Assembly: GCA_900317955.1 (NCBI GenBank)
Contig: ONIP01000006.1
Coordinates: 1-64,000 of the forward strand
Reading direction: 5' to 3'
Source: an uncultured Bacteroidales bacterium
Lineage (GTDB): Bacteria; Bacteroidota; Bacteroidia; Bacteroidales; P3
Length of the DNA stretch: 64,000 bases
The notes beneath the pieces are model-generated. The model was not told where the DNA came from. It worked only from the letters and a program-made list of their open reading frames with translations, and ran no database searches. The translations under genes and the position numbers were made by a program. Below are positions 17,224 to 26,018 of this stretch, piece after piece. Each line of letters starts with the position of its first letter. Positions within the stretch are counted from its first letter, which is position 1.

Positions 17224-18792
17224 TTACATTTTCGGTTTCAGTGTGACGATGGGAATAAGGATTTCCTCCATCGAAATGCCGCCGTGCTGGAAAGTGTTCA
17301 TGTAATACTGTACGTACTGGTTGTAGTTGTTGGGGTAGGCGAAAAAGTCGTTGTTGTGGCAAAAGATATAAGGCGATGTGATGTGCCGACGGGGCAGGAA
17401 CACCTGGGCGGGGTCTTTGATTTCGAAAACATCCTTAGGGTTGTAGGACAAGAGGCGACCTTGCTTGTAGCGCAAGTTGACGCTCACGCTGACATCCCCT
17501 TTGACACGGACGGGGTTGTCGATACGCACCGAACCATGGTCGGTGGTGATGACAATATTCACATCATGCCCGCCAAGAGCCTTGAAGACTTCGGCCAGAG
17601 GCGAATGTTCGAACCAACTGAGGGTGACTGATCGGTAGGCTTTTTCGTCGACAGCAAGTTCGCGGACAATATTTGAATCGGTGCGGGCGTGAGAGAGCAT
17701 GTCAACGAAGTTGTAGATGATGACATTGAGTTTGTTCTGCAACAGGTTGGGGATGCTTTCGACGAGTTTGCGCCCGTATTGGGAATTGAGTACCTTGTTG
17801 TAGGAATGCTTGATGTTGAGACCGTGGCGGCGCAGATTTTCGTCGAGGAGTTCGTTTTCGTACTGGTTTTTAAATCCTTCCTGGTCTTCATTGACCCAAT
17901 ACTGAGGATATTTGCGTTCAATTTCGGAAGGCATGAGACCTCCGAACATGGCGTTGCGCGCAAACTGAGTGGTTGTGGGGATGATGCTGTAGTACATTCC
18001 ATCCTCTTCGGTGCGGAGATATTGCTCGATGGCAGGCTGGAGATATTTCCACTGGTCGTAACGGAAATTATCGATGACGATGAGGAAAGTGGGGCGGTCC
18101 TCTTTGAGGAGGGGGAAGAGTTTGTCGCGCAGCACAGTGGTGGAAAGGAGCGGTTTGTCGGTTGTGGTGGCAGTGTTGACCAACCAGTCGACATAATTCT
18201 TTTCGTAGAATTTGCAGAACAGGCGATTGGCTTCGGCCTTTTGTGACGAGAAAATCTGGTGGATATTTTCGTCATCGGTGTTGCTGAGTTCGAGATCCCA
18301 ATAAACCAGTTTGCGGTAAAGCTGCATCCAGTCTTCGTGGTCGAGACGGCCTGAGAGTTCCATGCCAATGGAGTGGAACTGTTGCTGGTAGTTCATGGTT
18401 GAACGCTCGCTTTGAAGCCGCCGGGCTTCGGTATGTTTTTTAATGGCAAGCAGTATCTGGTTGGGATTGACAGGTTTGATGAGATAGTCGCTGATCTTCC
18501 CACCGAGGGCTTCATCCATGATATGCTCTTCTTCGCTCTTGGTAATCATAATGACGGGCACCTGAGGAAGGGCGGCCTTGATTTGCGTGAGGGTTTCGAG
18601 TCCGCTGAGTCCCGGCATGTTCTCATCAAGAAAAACGATGTCGATGGTACTGGCATGTTCCTGTAATTCGTCGAGGGCTTCGCTGCCGCTCATTACAGGG
18701 ATGACTTCAAAACCCCGTTCTTCCAGAAAAAGGATGTGCGGTTTCAAGAGGTCGATTTCGTCGTCGGCCCATAGTATTGTTATTTTATCCAT
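17224..18792 (-). CDS. porX: PorX: response regulator with PglZ domain, T9SS regulator
   Basis: PorX is the response regulator controlling type IX secretion genes in Bacteroidota. The 522-residue protein has an N-terminal receiver domain (acidic D10/D11, phospho-acceptor D56 in FLDENMPG, KPVNP near 105) and a C-terminal PglZ alkaline-phosphatase-like domain (about 210-520) with IVIDNFRYDQW, the Thr triplet at about 273-275 in IIPTTTQF, and the metal motif VITTDHGS. In known PorX the Thr and metal site hydrolyse phospho-substrates including oligonucleotides. The start is MDKITILW at 18792; five upstream codons are also open. The kinase PorY is not in the window. T9SS cargo genes lie within 7 kb on either side. 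Confidence 0.95.
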   Translation of the reverse strand: MDKITILWADDEIDLLKPHILFLEERGFEVIPVMSGSEALDELQEHASTIDIVFLDENMPGLSGLETLTQIKAALPQVPVIMITKSEEEHIMDEALGGKISDYLIKPVNPNQILLAIKKHTEARRLQSERSTMNYQQQFHSIGMELSGRLDHEDWMQLYRKLVYWDLELSNTDDENIHQIFSSQKAEANRLFCKFYEKNYVDWLVNTATTTDKPLLSTTVLRDKLFPLLKEDRPTFLIVIDNFRYDQWKYLQPAIEQYLRTEEDGMYYSIIPTTTQFARNAMFGGLMPSEIERKYPQYWVNEDQEGFKNQYENELLDENLRRHGLNIKHSYNKVLNSQYGRKLVESIPNLLQNKLNVIIYNFVDMLSHARTDSNIVRELAVDEKAYRSVTLSWFEHSPLAEVFKALGGHDVNIVITTDHGSVRIDNPVRVKGDVSVSVNLRYKQGRLLSYNPKDVFEIKDPAQVFLPRRHITSPYIFCHNNDFFAYPNNYNQYVQYYMNTFQHGGISMEEILIPIVTLKPKM

Positions 18793-18927
18793 GCCAGCAT
18801 AACGCAAAGGAGGGGAAAATATTGTGTGCAGAGGTATGCCGTTGCCGCAAAGAGGAGTTGCCGCAGACCGACAAACGGCATGTTTTTGCCAACTTCACAA
18901 CGATTGGGAAATATACTGTATCAAACT

Positions 18928-18959
18928 TTTGGCTATTTTCTGAAAAAAATGTATCTTTG
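18928..18959 (+). promoter_or_regulatory. Promoter of mfd
   Basis: TTTG (18928-18931), 20 bases, TATCTTTG (18952-18959): a full consensus. It lies 15 bases before the ATG at 18975, which rules out the longer open frame starting at 18777. Confidence 0.8.
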
Positions 18960-18974
18960 CAACCGCGTAAAAAT

Positions 18975-21900
18975 ATGTTGCTAACTGATATATACACTAA
19001 TTCACAATTAGTTGACCAACTGAAAAGCCTGCTTGAAAGCGGGCGTGACCGCATTCATCTTAGCGGCATGACGGGGTCGTTGTCGGCAGTGGTAGCCTCG
19101 GTGATGGCACTACAATACCCAGACCGAAGCCAACTGTTTATTGCCGGGAACAAGGAAGAGGCTTATTATCTGCTCAACGACATAGAGATAATGCTTGAGG
19201 AGAGCGATGCCGACATGGAAAGGAAACGGGCGTTGCTATTCCCTTCATCTTACCGCAAACCCCGCAAGAAAGCCGTTAAGGAGAAGAACCCCGACCTGCC
19301 GCCCCAAGTAGAGGACGACGGCGGAGACCTGTTTGGTGCAGACAATGCCAACATACTGCAACGAAGCGAGGTGGTAAAGCAGTTGGGCGCAGGTCGGCCG
19401 TTGCTGGTTGTTACCTACCCAGAGGCGTTGTATGAAAAGGTTGTCTCCTCTCGCACCCTTACCCGCAACACACTCAGAATTACAAAAGGGACACAGGTAG
19501 ACATGGATTTTGTTATCGATGTGTTGCAGGAGTATGAATTCGAGCGGGTGGACTTTGTGGTAGACCCCGGCCAATATGCCGTCCGCGGGGGTATTGTCGA
19601 TGTCTTTTCGTTTGCCAACGAACACCCTTACCGCATAGAATTCTTTGGCGACACAGTGGAGTCGTTACGCACGTTCGACCCAGTGTCGCAGCTCTCCATA
19701 AAACAATACGACCAGATAAGCGTACTGCCAAACATGGCACGACGTGCCAACGACACATTGACGATTGAAGAAAAAGTTCCGTTGCTGAATTATTTCGGCA
19801 GTAGAGACTTGGTGTGGGTTCAGGGACTGATGTTCGTAAGTGAGACCATCCAGAGTCTATTCGCCAACGCAGGTCAGGATGAACAATACTATTGCTCGGC
19901 AAACGAATTTCTTCGCAATCTGCTCCCATGCTGCATAATAGAGCAAGGCAACAGCTGTTATTTCGACAAAGCGGCAAAGGTAGAGACTCATTCTCAGCCC
20001 CAGCCAGCTTTCAACAAACAGTTTGACATGCTCCTGAATACCCTCTCACAATATCGAGACAAGGGCTACCGCATAGTACTAACCGTTGCCAACGACCAGC
20101 AACAACGACGGCTGGAAAAGGTATTTGCCAGTGCCGATACACAGGTCAACGCCCTGGCCATAGCCCAAGGGCGCGGCATACACATCGAATCGCCTATTGA
20201 CCATGTGGAATTCCTCCAATGCCAACCCAACCACGGTTTTGTCGACGACGATGTACATCTGGTCTGTTTCACTGATCACGAGATATTTGAACGCTACCAC
20301 AAGTACACGGTGCGTGACATGCGCGACACGCACCAAGCACTCACCCTGAAGGAGCTGTTTGAACTCAAACCCGGCGATTATGTAACCCATATTGACTATG
20401 GCGTAGGCCGTTTCTCAGGACTTGAAAAGATTACCACAAACGGTCACACACAAGAAGTCATCCGGCTGATTTATAAGAACAACGACACGTTGTATATCAG
20501 TATACATGGTTTACACAAAATCAGCCGCTATGTAGGACGCGAGGGCACCGCTCCCACCCTCAACCGCTTAGGAAGCAACACTTGGCAAATCCTCAAACAG
20601 AAAACAAAAAAGCAGGTAAAAGACATTGCCAAAGACCTTATCGCCCTCTATGCAAGACGCAAGGCTTCACGAGGTTATGCCTACAGTGCCGACAACTATC
20701 TACAGCAACAACTCGAAGCCTCATTCTTTTATGAGGACACCCCCGACCAGTTGAAGGCAACCCAAGAGGTGAAACACGACATGGAAGATTCAGCCCCGAT
20801 GGACCGCCTGGTGTGCGGCGATGTCGGTTTCGGCAAAACTGAAGTCGCCATCCGCGCCGCCTTCAAGGCATGCTGTGACTCGAAACAGGTGGCAGTGCTT
20901 GTTCCAAACACCATCCTCGCCTTTCAGCATTACAACACCTTCCGCGAACGCCTTCAAGGACTTCCCGTAAACGTTGACTACTTGAACCGTTTCCGAACCA
21001 CCCGAGAGAAAAACGAAATCTACAAACGGGTGGAAGAAGGCAAAATAGACATACTCATCGGCACCCATGCCATCACCAACAAGAACCTAAAGTTCAAAGA
21101 CCTCGGGCTACTAATCATCGATGAAGAACAGAAATTCGGCGTCAGTGTCAAAGAAAGGTTACGGCAGATGAAAGTCAATGTTGACTGCCTTACACTTACG
21201 GCCACTCCCATCCCCCGTACTCTTCAATTCTCCCTCATGGGGGCGCGCGACCTCAGTGTAATCCGTACCGCTCCACCCAACCGCCAACCCATACAAACCG
21301 AACTCTGTACTTTCGACGAGGAAGTAATCCGCGATGCCATACGCTTTGAAATGTCCCGTGGAGGACAGACCTTCTTTGTCAGCAATAGGGTTGAAAATCT
21401 GCCCGAAATGGCTGGATTGGTAAGCCGTTTAGTACCCGATGCCCGCGTGGCCATCGCACACGGCCAGATGGACGGAAAACAGGTTGAGGAAACAATGATG
21501 CAATTCCTTTCCGGTGAAATCGACATTCTTGTTGCCACCGCCATCATTGAAAACGGCCTTGATATTCCCAATGCCAACACAATGATTATCAACAACGCCC
21601 AAAACTTCGGACTGAGCGACCTCCACCAAATGCGCGGCCGCGTTGGTCGCAGCAACAAGAAGGCATTCTGCTACATGCTTATTCCCTCCTACAGCTCCCT
21701 CACCGACGATGCCCAAAAACGACTCAAGGCCATCGAAGAGTTCAGTGCCATTGGCAGCGGGCTCAATATTGCCATGCGCGACCTCGACATCCGTGGCGCC
21801 GGCAATATCCTTGGCGCCGAACAAAGCGGTTTCATAAGCGACATCGGCTACGATATGTACCACAAAATCCTCAACGAGGCAATCGAAGAACTGAAAGAAA

Positions 21901-22415
21901 CCGAATTCCACGACCTTTTCCAGCAAGAAATCGAAGAGAACAAAGCCTATGTCAAGGAATGCGTCATAGAAACCGACCTCGAAGTACTGCTGCCCGATAG
22001 TTATGTCACCAGCGTCAGCGAACGTCTCCTGCTCTACAAAGAACTTAACGACCTCACCACCGACCAGGAACTCGACGGTTACCGCAAACGACTTATCGAC
22101 CGTTTCGGGCCTATACCCCGCCCTACCGAAGAACTCATCCAAACTATCGCTCTTCGGCGCATGGCCAAAGATTTCGGCATCGAGAAACTTGTCCTCAAAC
22201 AGAACAAACTTATTTGCCACTTTGTTGCCAACCAGGAAAATCCATTCTATCGCTCAGCCAATTTCATGCAAATGATACGCTACGCCCAGAGCCATCCCAC
22301 CCAAGTCCACCTGCGCGAAACACCCGAACGTCTCACGCTCGTTTGCGACCAGATAGGAAGCATCCGGCAAGCCATTCAGCGCATCAGCGAACTTACTGGA
22401 AATCCCGAAAAATAG
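18975..22415 (+). CDS. mfd: Transcription-repair coupling factor
   Basis: Mfd removes stalled RNA polymerase at DNA lesions and recruits UvrA. The 1146-residue protein has the UvrB-homology N-terminal region, the CarD-like RNA-polymerase-interaction domain (GDYVTHIDYGVGRFSG, near 465-480), Walker A GDVGFGKT (615-622), DEEQ box (716-719), TLTATPIPRTL, the RecG-like QMRGRVGRS motif, and the C-terminal Mfd domain. Length is typical. The start is set by the promoter directly before it. Base use changes within the gene: the first 600 bases are G-rich on the coding strand and the rest increasingly C-rich. Confidence 0.97.
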   Translation: MLLTDIYTNSQLVDQLKSLLESGRDRIHLSGMTGSLSAVVASVMALQYPDRSQLFIAGNKEEAYYLLNDIEIMLEESDADMERKRALLFPSSYRKPRKKAVKEKNPDLPPQVEDDGGDLFGADNANILQRSEVVKQLGAGRPLLVVTYPEALYEKVVSSRTLTRNTLRITKGTQVDMDFVIDVLQEYEFERVDFVVDPGQYAVRGGIVDVFSFANEHPYRIEFFGDTVESLRTFDPVSQLSIKQYDQISVLPNMARRANDTLTIEEKVPLLNYFGSRDLVWVQGLMFVSETIQSLFANAGQDEQYYCSANEFLRNLLPCCIIEQGNSCYFDKAAKVETHSQPQPAFNKQFDMLLNTLSQYRDKGYRIVLTVANDQQQRRLEKVFASADTQVNALAIAQGRGIHIESPIDHVEFLQCQPNHGFVDDDVHLVCFTDHEIFERYHKYTVRDMRDTHQALTLKELFELKPGDYVTHIDYGVGRFSGLEKITTNGHTQEVIRLIYKNNDTLYISIHGLHKISRYVGREGTAPTLNRLGSNTWQILKQKTKKQVKDIAKDLIALYARRKASRGYAYSADNYLQQQLEASFFYEDTPDQLKATQEVKHDMEDSAPMDRLVCGDVGFGKTEVAIRAAFKACCDSKQVAVLVPNTILAFQHYNTFRERLQGLPVNVDYLNRFRTTREKNEIYKRVEEGKIDILIGTHAITNKNLKFKDLGLLIIDEEQKFGVSVKERLRQMKVNVDCLTLTATPIPRTLQFSLMGARDLSVIRTAPPNRQPIQTELCTFDEEVIRDAIRFEMSRGGQTFFVSNRVENLPEMAGLVSRLVPDARVAIAHGQMDGKQVEETMMQFLSGEIDILVATAIIENGLDIPNANTMIINNAQNFGLSDLHQMRGRVGRSNKKAFCYMLIPSYSSLTDDAQKRLKAIEEFSAIGSGLNIAMRDLDIRGAGNILGAEQSGFISDIGYDMYHKILNEAIEELKETEFHDLFQQEIEENKAYVKECVIETDLEVLLPDSYVTSVSERLLLYKELNDLTTDQELDGYRKRLIDRFGPIPRPTEELIQTIALRRMAKDFGIEKLVLKQNKLICHFVANQENPFYRSANFMQMIRYAQSHPTQVHLRETPERLTLVCDQIGSIRQAIQRISELTGNPEK

Positions 22416-22438
22416 CTCATCCTCAATTCACTTAAAAT

Positions 22439-22478
22439 AAACCTCTTGTAAACATCCCTGCAAGAGGTTTGTCTTTTT
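22439..22478 (+). terminator. Intrinsic terminator after mfd
   Basis: AAACCTCTTG (22439-22448) pairs with CAAGAGGTTT (22461-22470), followed by GTCTTTTT. Confidence 0.85.
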
Positions 22479-22513
22479 CATACCCATATTAACCGTTTGT
22501 GTTGCCATACTTG

Positions 22514-22573
22514 ATTCGGAAATTTTGTCATGCAATACAAGACAAAATAAAGCCAAATTCGGAAATTTTGTCA
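22514..22573 (+). promoter_or_regulatory. 17-bp direct repeat with embedded inverted repeat, upstream of hsp20
   Basis: ATTCGGAAATTTTGTCA occurs exactly twice, at 22514-22530 and 22557-22573, 43 bases apart start to start. Between them GACAAAAT (22541-22548) is the exact complement of ATTTTGTC in the first copy, making an inverted repeat with an 11-base spacer. This looks like a set of protein-binding sites in front of the small heat-shock gene. The binding protein is unknown. Confidence 0.7.
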
Positions 22574-22585
22574 CCAACAACCGGC

Positions 22586-22601
22586 TGGCATTGCGCTTGC
22601 A
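22586..22601 (+). promoter_or_regulatory. Candidate sigma-54 (-24/-12) promoter of hsp20
   Basis: TGGCATTGCGCTTGCA matches TGGCACG-N4-TTGCW at 10 of 12 defined positions, with the obligatory GG and GC separated by exactly 10 bases. No TAnnTTTG element is found between the mfd terminator and hsp20. Transcription would begin near 22612, leaving a leader of about 100 bases with two small hairpins (22611-22637, TGTCCT/AGGACA; and about 22652-22668, GGTCG/CGACC). Confidence 0.5.
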
Positions 22602-22699
22602 CATAACTAAGTGTCCTCGGGACAAGAACCCAAGGACAGAAAGAAAAAAAACGGTCGGCAACACGACCAAAACAAACAAGATTAATAACAATTAAAAAT

Positions 22700-22704
22700 A
22701 GGAG
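22700..22704 (+). promoter_or_regulatory. Shine-Dalgarno sequence of hsp20
   Basis: AGGAG lies 9 bases before the ATG at 22714. Such clear ribosome binding sites are rare in this window, so the gene may be unusually well translated. Confidence 0.6.
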
Positions 22705-22713
22705 ATTAAAACC

Positions 22714-23154
22714 ATGTTACTCGCAACAAGAAATCAAAACTTCATGCCTTCGTTATTCAACGAACTTCTCAATTGGAACAATTGGAATTACGGCACCTGC
22801 GATGAACACACACCAATGCCCAAAATGAACGTCACCGAGAGCGACAAAAACTACGAGCTTGAACTCTCCGTGCCGGGCCTGACAAAAGACGATCTCAGCC
22901 TTAGCGTCGACAGCGAAAACAACCTCGTTATCGAGATGGTGAAAAAAGACGAGAAAAAAGAGGAAAAGAAAGATCGCCACTACCTCCGTCACGAATTCAG
23001 CACCTTGCAGTTCAAACAAATGTTCAGCCTTCCCGAGAACGTCAAGAGAGAATCCATCAGTGCAAAGGTTGAACACGGCATCCTGACCGTCACCCTGCCC
23101 AAGTTCACCGACGAAGAAAAACAATCCATGTCGCAAAAAATCATGATTCAGTAA
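22714..23154 (+). CDS. Small heat-shock protein, Hsp20/alpha-crystallin family
   Basis: A 146-residue cytoplasmic holdase chaperone that binds unfolding proteins until Hsp70/ClpB can refold them. It has a short N-terminal arm, then the alpha-crystallin domain from about 35 (MNVTESDKNYELELSVPGL) to the C-terminal strand HGILTVTLPK, which carries the hallmark GxLxxxxP pattern (GILTVTLP). The C-terminal tail ends in KIMIQ, close to the I-x-I oligomerisation motif. A highly charged loop (KKDEKKEEKK) sits in mid-domain. It is monocistronic between two terminators, with repeats, a sigma-54-like promoter and a strong ribosome binding site upstream. Confidence 0.93.
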   Translation: MLLATRNQNFMPSLFNELLNWNNWNYGTCDEHTPMPKMNVTESDKNYELELSVPGLTKDDLSLSVDSENNLVIEMVKKDEKKEEKKDRHYLRHEFSTLQFKQMFSLPENVKRESISAKVEHGILTVTLPKFTDEEKQSMSQKIMIQ

Positions 23155-23181
23155 CCATAACCATCCTGAATCATACAACCC

Positions 23182-23216
23182 AAAAGGGACATCCCACAAA
23201 GATGCCCCTTTTTTCT
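23182..23216 (+). terminator. Intrinsic terminator after hsp20
   Basis: AAAAGGG-A-CATC (23182-23193) pairs with GATG-C-CCCTTTT (23201-23212) with one mismatch, followed by T residues. Confidence 0.85.
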
Positions 23217-23253
23217 TTACTAAACTACATTTTAATTCCCTCTAAAGAAAATA

Positions 23254-23285
23254 TTTGGCAGAATAAAATAAATTTCGTATCTTTG
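23254..23285 (+). promoter_or_regulatory. Promoter of the glsA-glsB operon
   Basis: TTTG (23254-23257), 20 bases, TATCTTTG (23278-23285): full consensus, 22 bases before the glsA ATG. Confidence 0.8.
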
Positions 23286-23307
23286 CAAATTCGAAACTCA
23301 CTGTCAA

Positions 23308-24186
23308 ATGGAACAAATCAATCACATAGATCCTTCCACAATAACCCAAAAACACGTTGACCTCCAAAAAGTTCTATCCAGCAAGAGGGTCAAACTGCCC
23401 TCATGGGCCATCCGCCTTATGGAACGCCTTCTGCATCTGGACGAGGTTAATTCAACCATCTACCGTCACCGTGACAAGTTCGGACTCGACTTCGTCCATG
23501 CCTTTCTCGAAGGTAACGACCCCGGCGACCTGAATGCCAAAATTATAGTCGTCAACCCTGACAACATCCCGAAAGAAGGCTACCCCATTATCGCTGGCAA
23601 CCATCCCCTCGGCGGTCCCGATGGCCTTGCCGTTATGGCCGCCGTTGGCAGATACCGTCAAGACATCAAATTCCCCGTCAACGACTTCCTCCTCTACCTC
23701 CCCGGCCCCGCGCCCCTCTTTGTCCCCATCGACAAAGTAAACCGCAACACAGCCAACGTCAACGCCCTTGAAAACGCTTTCGCAGGCCAGAACTGCCTTC
23801 TCTACTTCCCCGCCGGCATCTGCTCTCGCAAACAAAAGAACGGCCAGATTCGCGACCTCGAATGGAAACCCACCTTCATCAAAAAAGCTGTCCGCTACCA
23901 GCGCGACATCGTACCCTTCTTCTTCGACGCCCGCAACCGTAAACGTTTCTACAACATCGCCCGTCTCCGCGAACGCCTCGGCTTCAAATTCAACTTCGAG
24001 ATGGCACTCCTCCCTGCCGAAATGTTCGCCCAACGCGGCAAAACCATGCGCCTCATCGTCGGTCACCCCATCCCCTACTCCACATTCGACAACCGCCACA
24101 GTGCCAAAGAATGGGCTCAACTTGTCAAAGACTACTGCTACACCCTCCGGCAAGACAATAACGCCCGTTTCTCCGACTTCATTTAA
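23308..24186 (+). CDS. glsA: PlsC-like O-acyltransferase, glycine-lipid synthesis (GlsA-like)
   Basis: A 292-residue lysophospholipid-acyltransferase-like protein. It has the NHPLGGPDG motif (about 98-106), the variant of the HxxxxD acyltransferase site used by this Bacteroidetes group (one residue longer between His and Asp), followed by FVPIDKVNRN and LLYFPAGICSRK, which match acyltransferase blocks 3 and 4. In Bacteroides the gene pairs with a GNAT-type N-acyltransferase; GlsB N-acylates glycine with a 3-hydroxy fatty acid and GlsA adds the second acyl chain to make glycine lipids. The partner gene follows after 28 bases. Assignment rests on family resemblance and this pairing. Confidence 0.8.
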   Translation: MEQINHIDPSTITQKHVDLQKVLSSKRVKLPSWAIRLMERLLHLDEVNSTIYRHRDKFGLDFVHAFLEGNDPGDLNAKIIVVNPDNIPKEGYPIIAGNHPLGGPDGLAVMAAVGRYRQDIKFPVNDFLLYLPGPAPLFVPIDKVNRNTANVNALENAFAGQNCLLYFPAGICSRKQKNGQIRDLEWKPTFIKKAVRYQRDIVPFFFDARNRKRFYNIARLRERLGFKFNFEMALLPAEMFAQRGKTMRLIVGHPIPYSTFDNRHSAKEWAQLVKDYCYTLRQDNNARFSDFI

Positions 24187-24214
24187 TTTCATCCCCTAAA
24201 AAAAACTCTTCACC

Positions 24215-25333
24215 ATGGAAATCGATACCTCCTACATCATCCCACGTGTACCCCGCGAACTCATCAAAGCCGAACTTAAACACAAAAATTTCCTCCGCAA
24301 AACCAATAGCGGCAACAAAGAAATCTACATCACCACTGCCCACCTCTCCCCCAACATCATGCGCGAAATTGGCCGCCTTCGCGAACTGAGCTACACCCTC
24401 GACGGTGGTGGCACAGGAAAAGACTGCGACATCGACCAATTCGACACTCTTCCCGAACCCCACTGTTTCAAACAGCTCTTTGTCTGGAGTCCCGAAGACG
24501 AAGAAATTGTTGGCGGCTATCGCTTCATCCATGGCAGCAACATGCTGCGCCAGAACGACGGTACCATCGCCACCCCTACCTCTGAGCTCTTCCACTACTC
24601 CGACCAGTTCATCGAAAACTACCTTCCTTACACCGTCGAACTCGGTCGCGCCTTCGTCCAGCCCGAATTCCAACCCGGCAACAACCTCCGCAAAGGCCTA
24701 TACTCCCTCGACAACCTCTGGGACGGCCTCGGTGCCATCGCCCTCGAAATACCCGAAACCCTCTACTTCTTTGGCAAAATCACCATGTATCCCCAAATGA
24801 ACCGCCGTGCCAAAGACCTCATCCTCTACTTCTACCAAAAACACTTCCCCGACCCCGAAGGCCTCGTTTGGCCCTACAACCCCCTCAACATACAATCCGA
24901 CTTTAACGAACTCCACAGCCTCTTCAACGGCCGCAACTACAAAGAAGACTACCAAATTCTCGTCCGCAACGTCCGCAGTCTCGGTTCCACCGTCCCTGCC
25001 ATGATCAACGCCTACATGAACCTCTCTCCCACCATGCGCTCCTTCGGCACTGCCATGAACCCCGAATTCGGCAACACCGACGAAACCGGCATCCTCGTCA
25101 ACCTCCGCGACATCGTACCCGAAAAACGCAAACGCTACATCGAATCCTACGACACCAAGAACCATGTTCTCGACCGCCTGCGCCTCTTCCGCATCAACAT
25201 GAAACAACTCCCCTGGTGGAAACAAACCAACGACAACGAACGCCTTGAGCTCAAACGACTTAAACGGCTCAAAGAATCAGCCGACCGTCTCAAGAAAAAC
25301 CGTCCTCATAAAGACCACACTGACAAGAACTAA
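24215..25333 (+). CDS. glsB: GNAT/OlsB-like N-acyltransferase, glycine-lipid synthesis (GlsB-like)
   Basis: A 372-residue protein of the acetyltransferase-5/OlsB type (once called hemolysin-like). Landmarks are GGGTGKDCDIDQFDT (about 66-80), VGGYRFIHG, and VELGRAFVQPEFQP, the strand-turn that forms the acyl-ACP site in this family. The C-terminal 100 residues are basic (KRLKRLKESADRLKKNRPHKD), probably membrane-contacting. It is the likely first enzyme of glycine-lipid synthesis, acylating glycine, and lies directly after the O-acyltransferase partner. The gene is extremely C-rich in codon choice. An ornithine instead of glycine substrate cannot be excluded from sequence. Confidence 0.8.
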   Translation: MEIDTSYIIPRVPRELIKAELKHKNFLRKTNSGNKEIYITTAHLSPNIMREIGRLRELSYTLDGGGTGKDCDIDQFDTLPEPHCFKQLFVWSPEDEEIVGGYRFIHGSNMLRQNDGTIATPTSELFHYSDQFIENYLPYTVELGRAFVQPEFQPGNNLRKGLYSLDNLWDGLGAIALEIPETLYFFGKITMYPQMNRRAKDLILYFYQKHFPDPEGLVWPYNPLNIQSDFNELHSLFNGRNYKEDYQILVRNVRSLGSTVPAMINAYMNLSPTMRSFGTAMNPEFGNTDETGILVNLRDIVPEKRKRYIESYDTKNHVLDRLRLFRINMKQLPWWKQTNDNERLELKRLKRLKESADRLKKNRPHKDHTDKN

Positions 25334-25378
25334 CCCTTCCCGTCCATTCCTTTCCCATACCCACACTCCAGCCGTCCC

Positions 25379-25984
25379 ATGGAAATTAAGAAAGCAACCT
25401 TCATCGTCAGCAACAGCGACTATCGCAAATGCCCCGACACCAAACTCCCCGAATACGCCTTTATCGGACGTAGCAACGTTGGCAAATCCTCCCTCATCAA
25501 CATGCTCACCCGCAACAAAAGCCTTGCCAAAACCAGCGTCAAACCCGGCAAGACCCAACTCATAAACCACTTCCTCATCAACGACCAGTGGTACCTCGTC
25601 GACCTCCCGGGCTACGGCTACGCCCGCACCTCCAAAAACTCCCGCCAACTATTCCAGAAAATGATTACCGACTATATACTCCACCGCGAAACCCTCATCA
25701 ACGTCTTCGTACTCATCGACTCCCGCATACCCCCACAAAAAATTGACCTCGACTTCATTAACTTCCTCGGCACCAACGGAATCCCCCTCAACATCATCTT
25801 CACCAAAACCGACAAACCAAAACAACGCGAACTCACCCAAAACGTCAACACCTTTCTCTCTACCCTCTCCGAAACTTGGGAATCCCTCCCCCAGCACTTC
25901 CTCACCTCCTCCGTCACCTCCTTCGGCCGCGACAACCTTCTGTCCCACATCGACCATATCAACCACTCCTTAGCCAACCAATAG
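25379..25984 (+). CDS. engB: Ribosome-biogenesis GTP-binding protein YihA/EngB
   Basis: EngB (YsxC/YihA) is an essential GTPase in large-subunit ribosome assembly. The 201-residue protein has G1 GRSNVGKSS (30-38), G3 DLPGYG, G4 TKTD and a G5-like TSSVTSFG. Length is typical. It follows glsB by 45 bases and precedes the PBP4-like gene by 34, so it is probably co-transcribed with them. Confidence 0.95.
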   Translation: MEIKKATFIVSNSDYRKCPDTKLPEYAFIGRSNVGKSSLINMLTRNKSLAKTSVKPGKTQLINHFLINDQWYLVDLPGYGYARTSKNSRQLFQKMITDYILHRETLINVFVLIDSRIPPQKIDLDFINFLGTNGIPLNIIFTKTDKPKQRELTQNVNTFLSTLSETWESLPQHFLTSSVTSFGRDNLLSHIDHINHSLANQ

Positions 25985-26018
25985 CCCCATATCCCATAAT
26001 CCGTAATTCGCAACACAC

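Noticed and set aside
18777..18974. N-terminal extension of Mfd
   Set aside because: A full promoter (18928-18959) lies in the extension, and the conserved protein begins at 18975.
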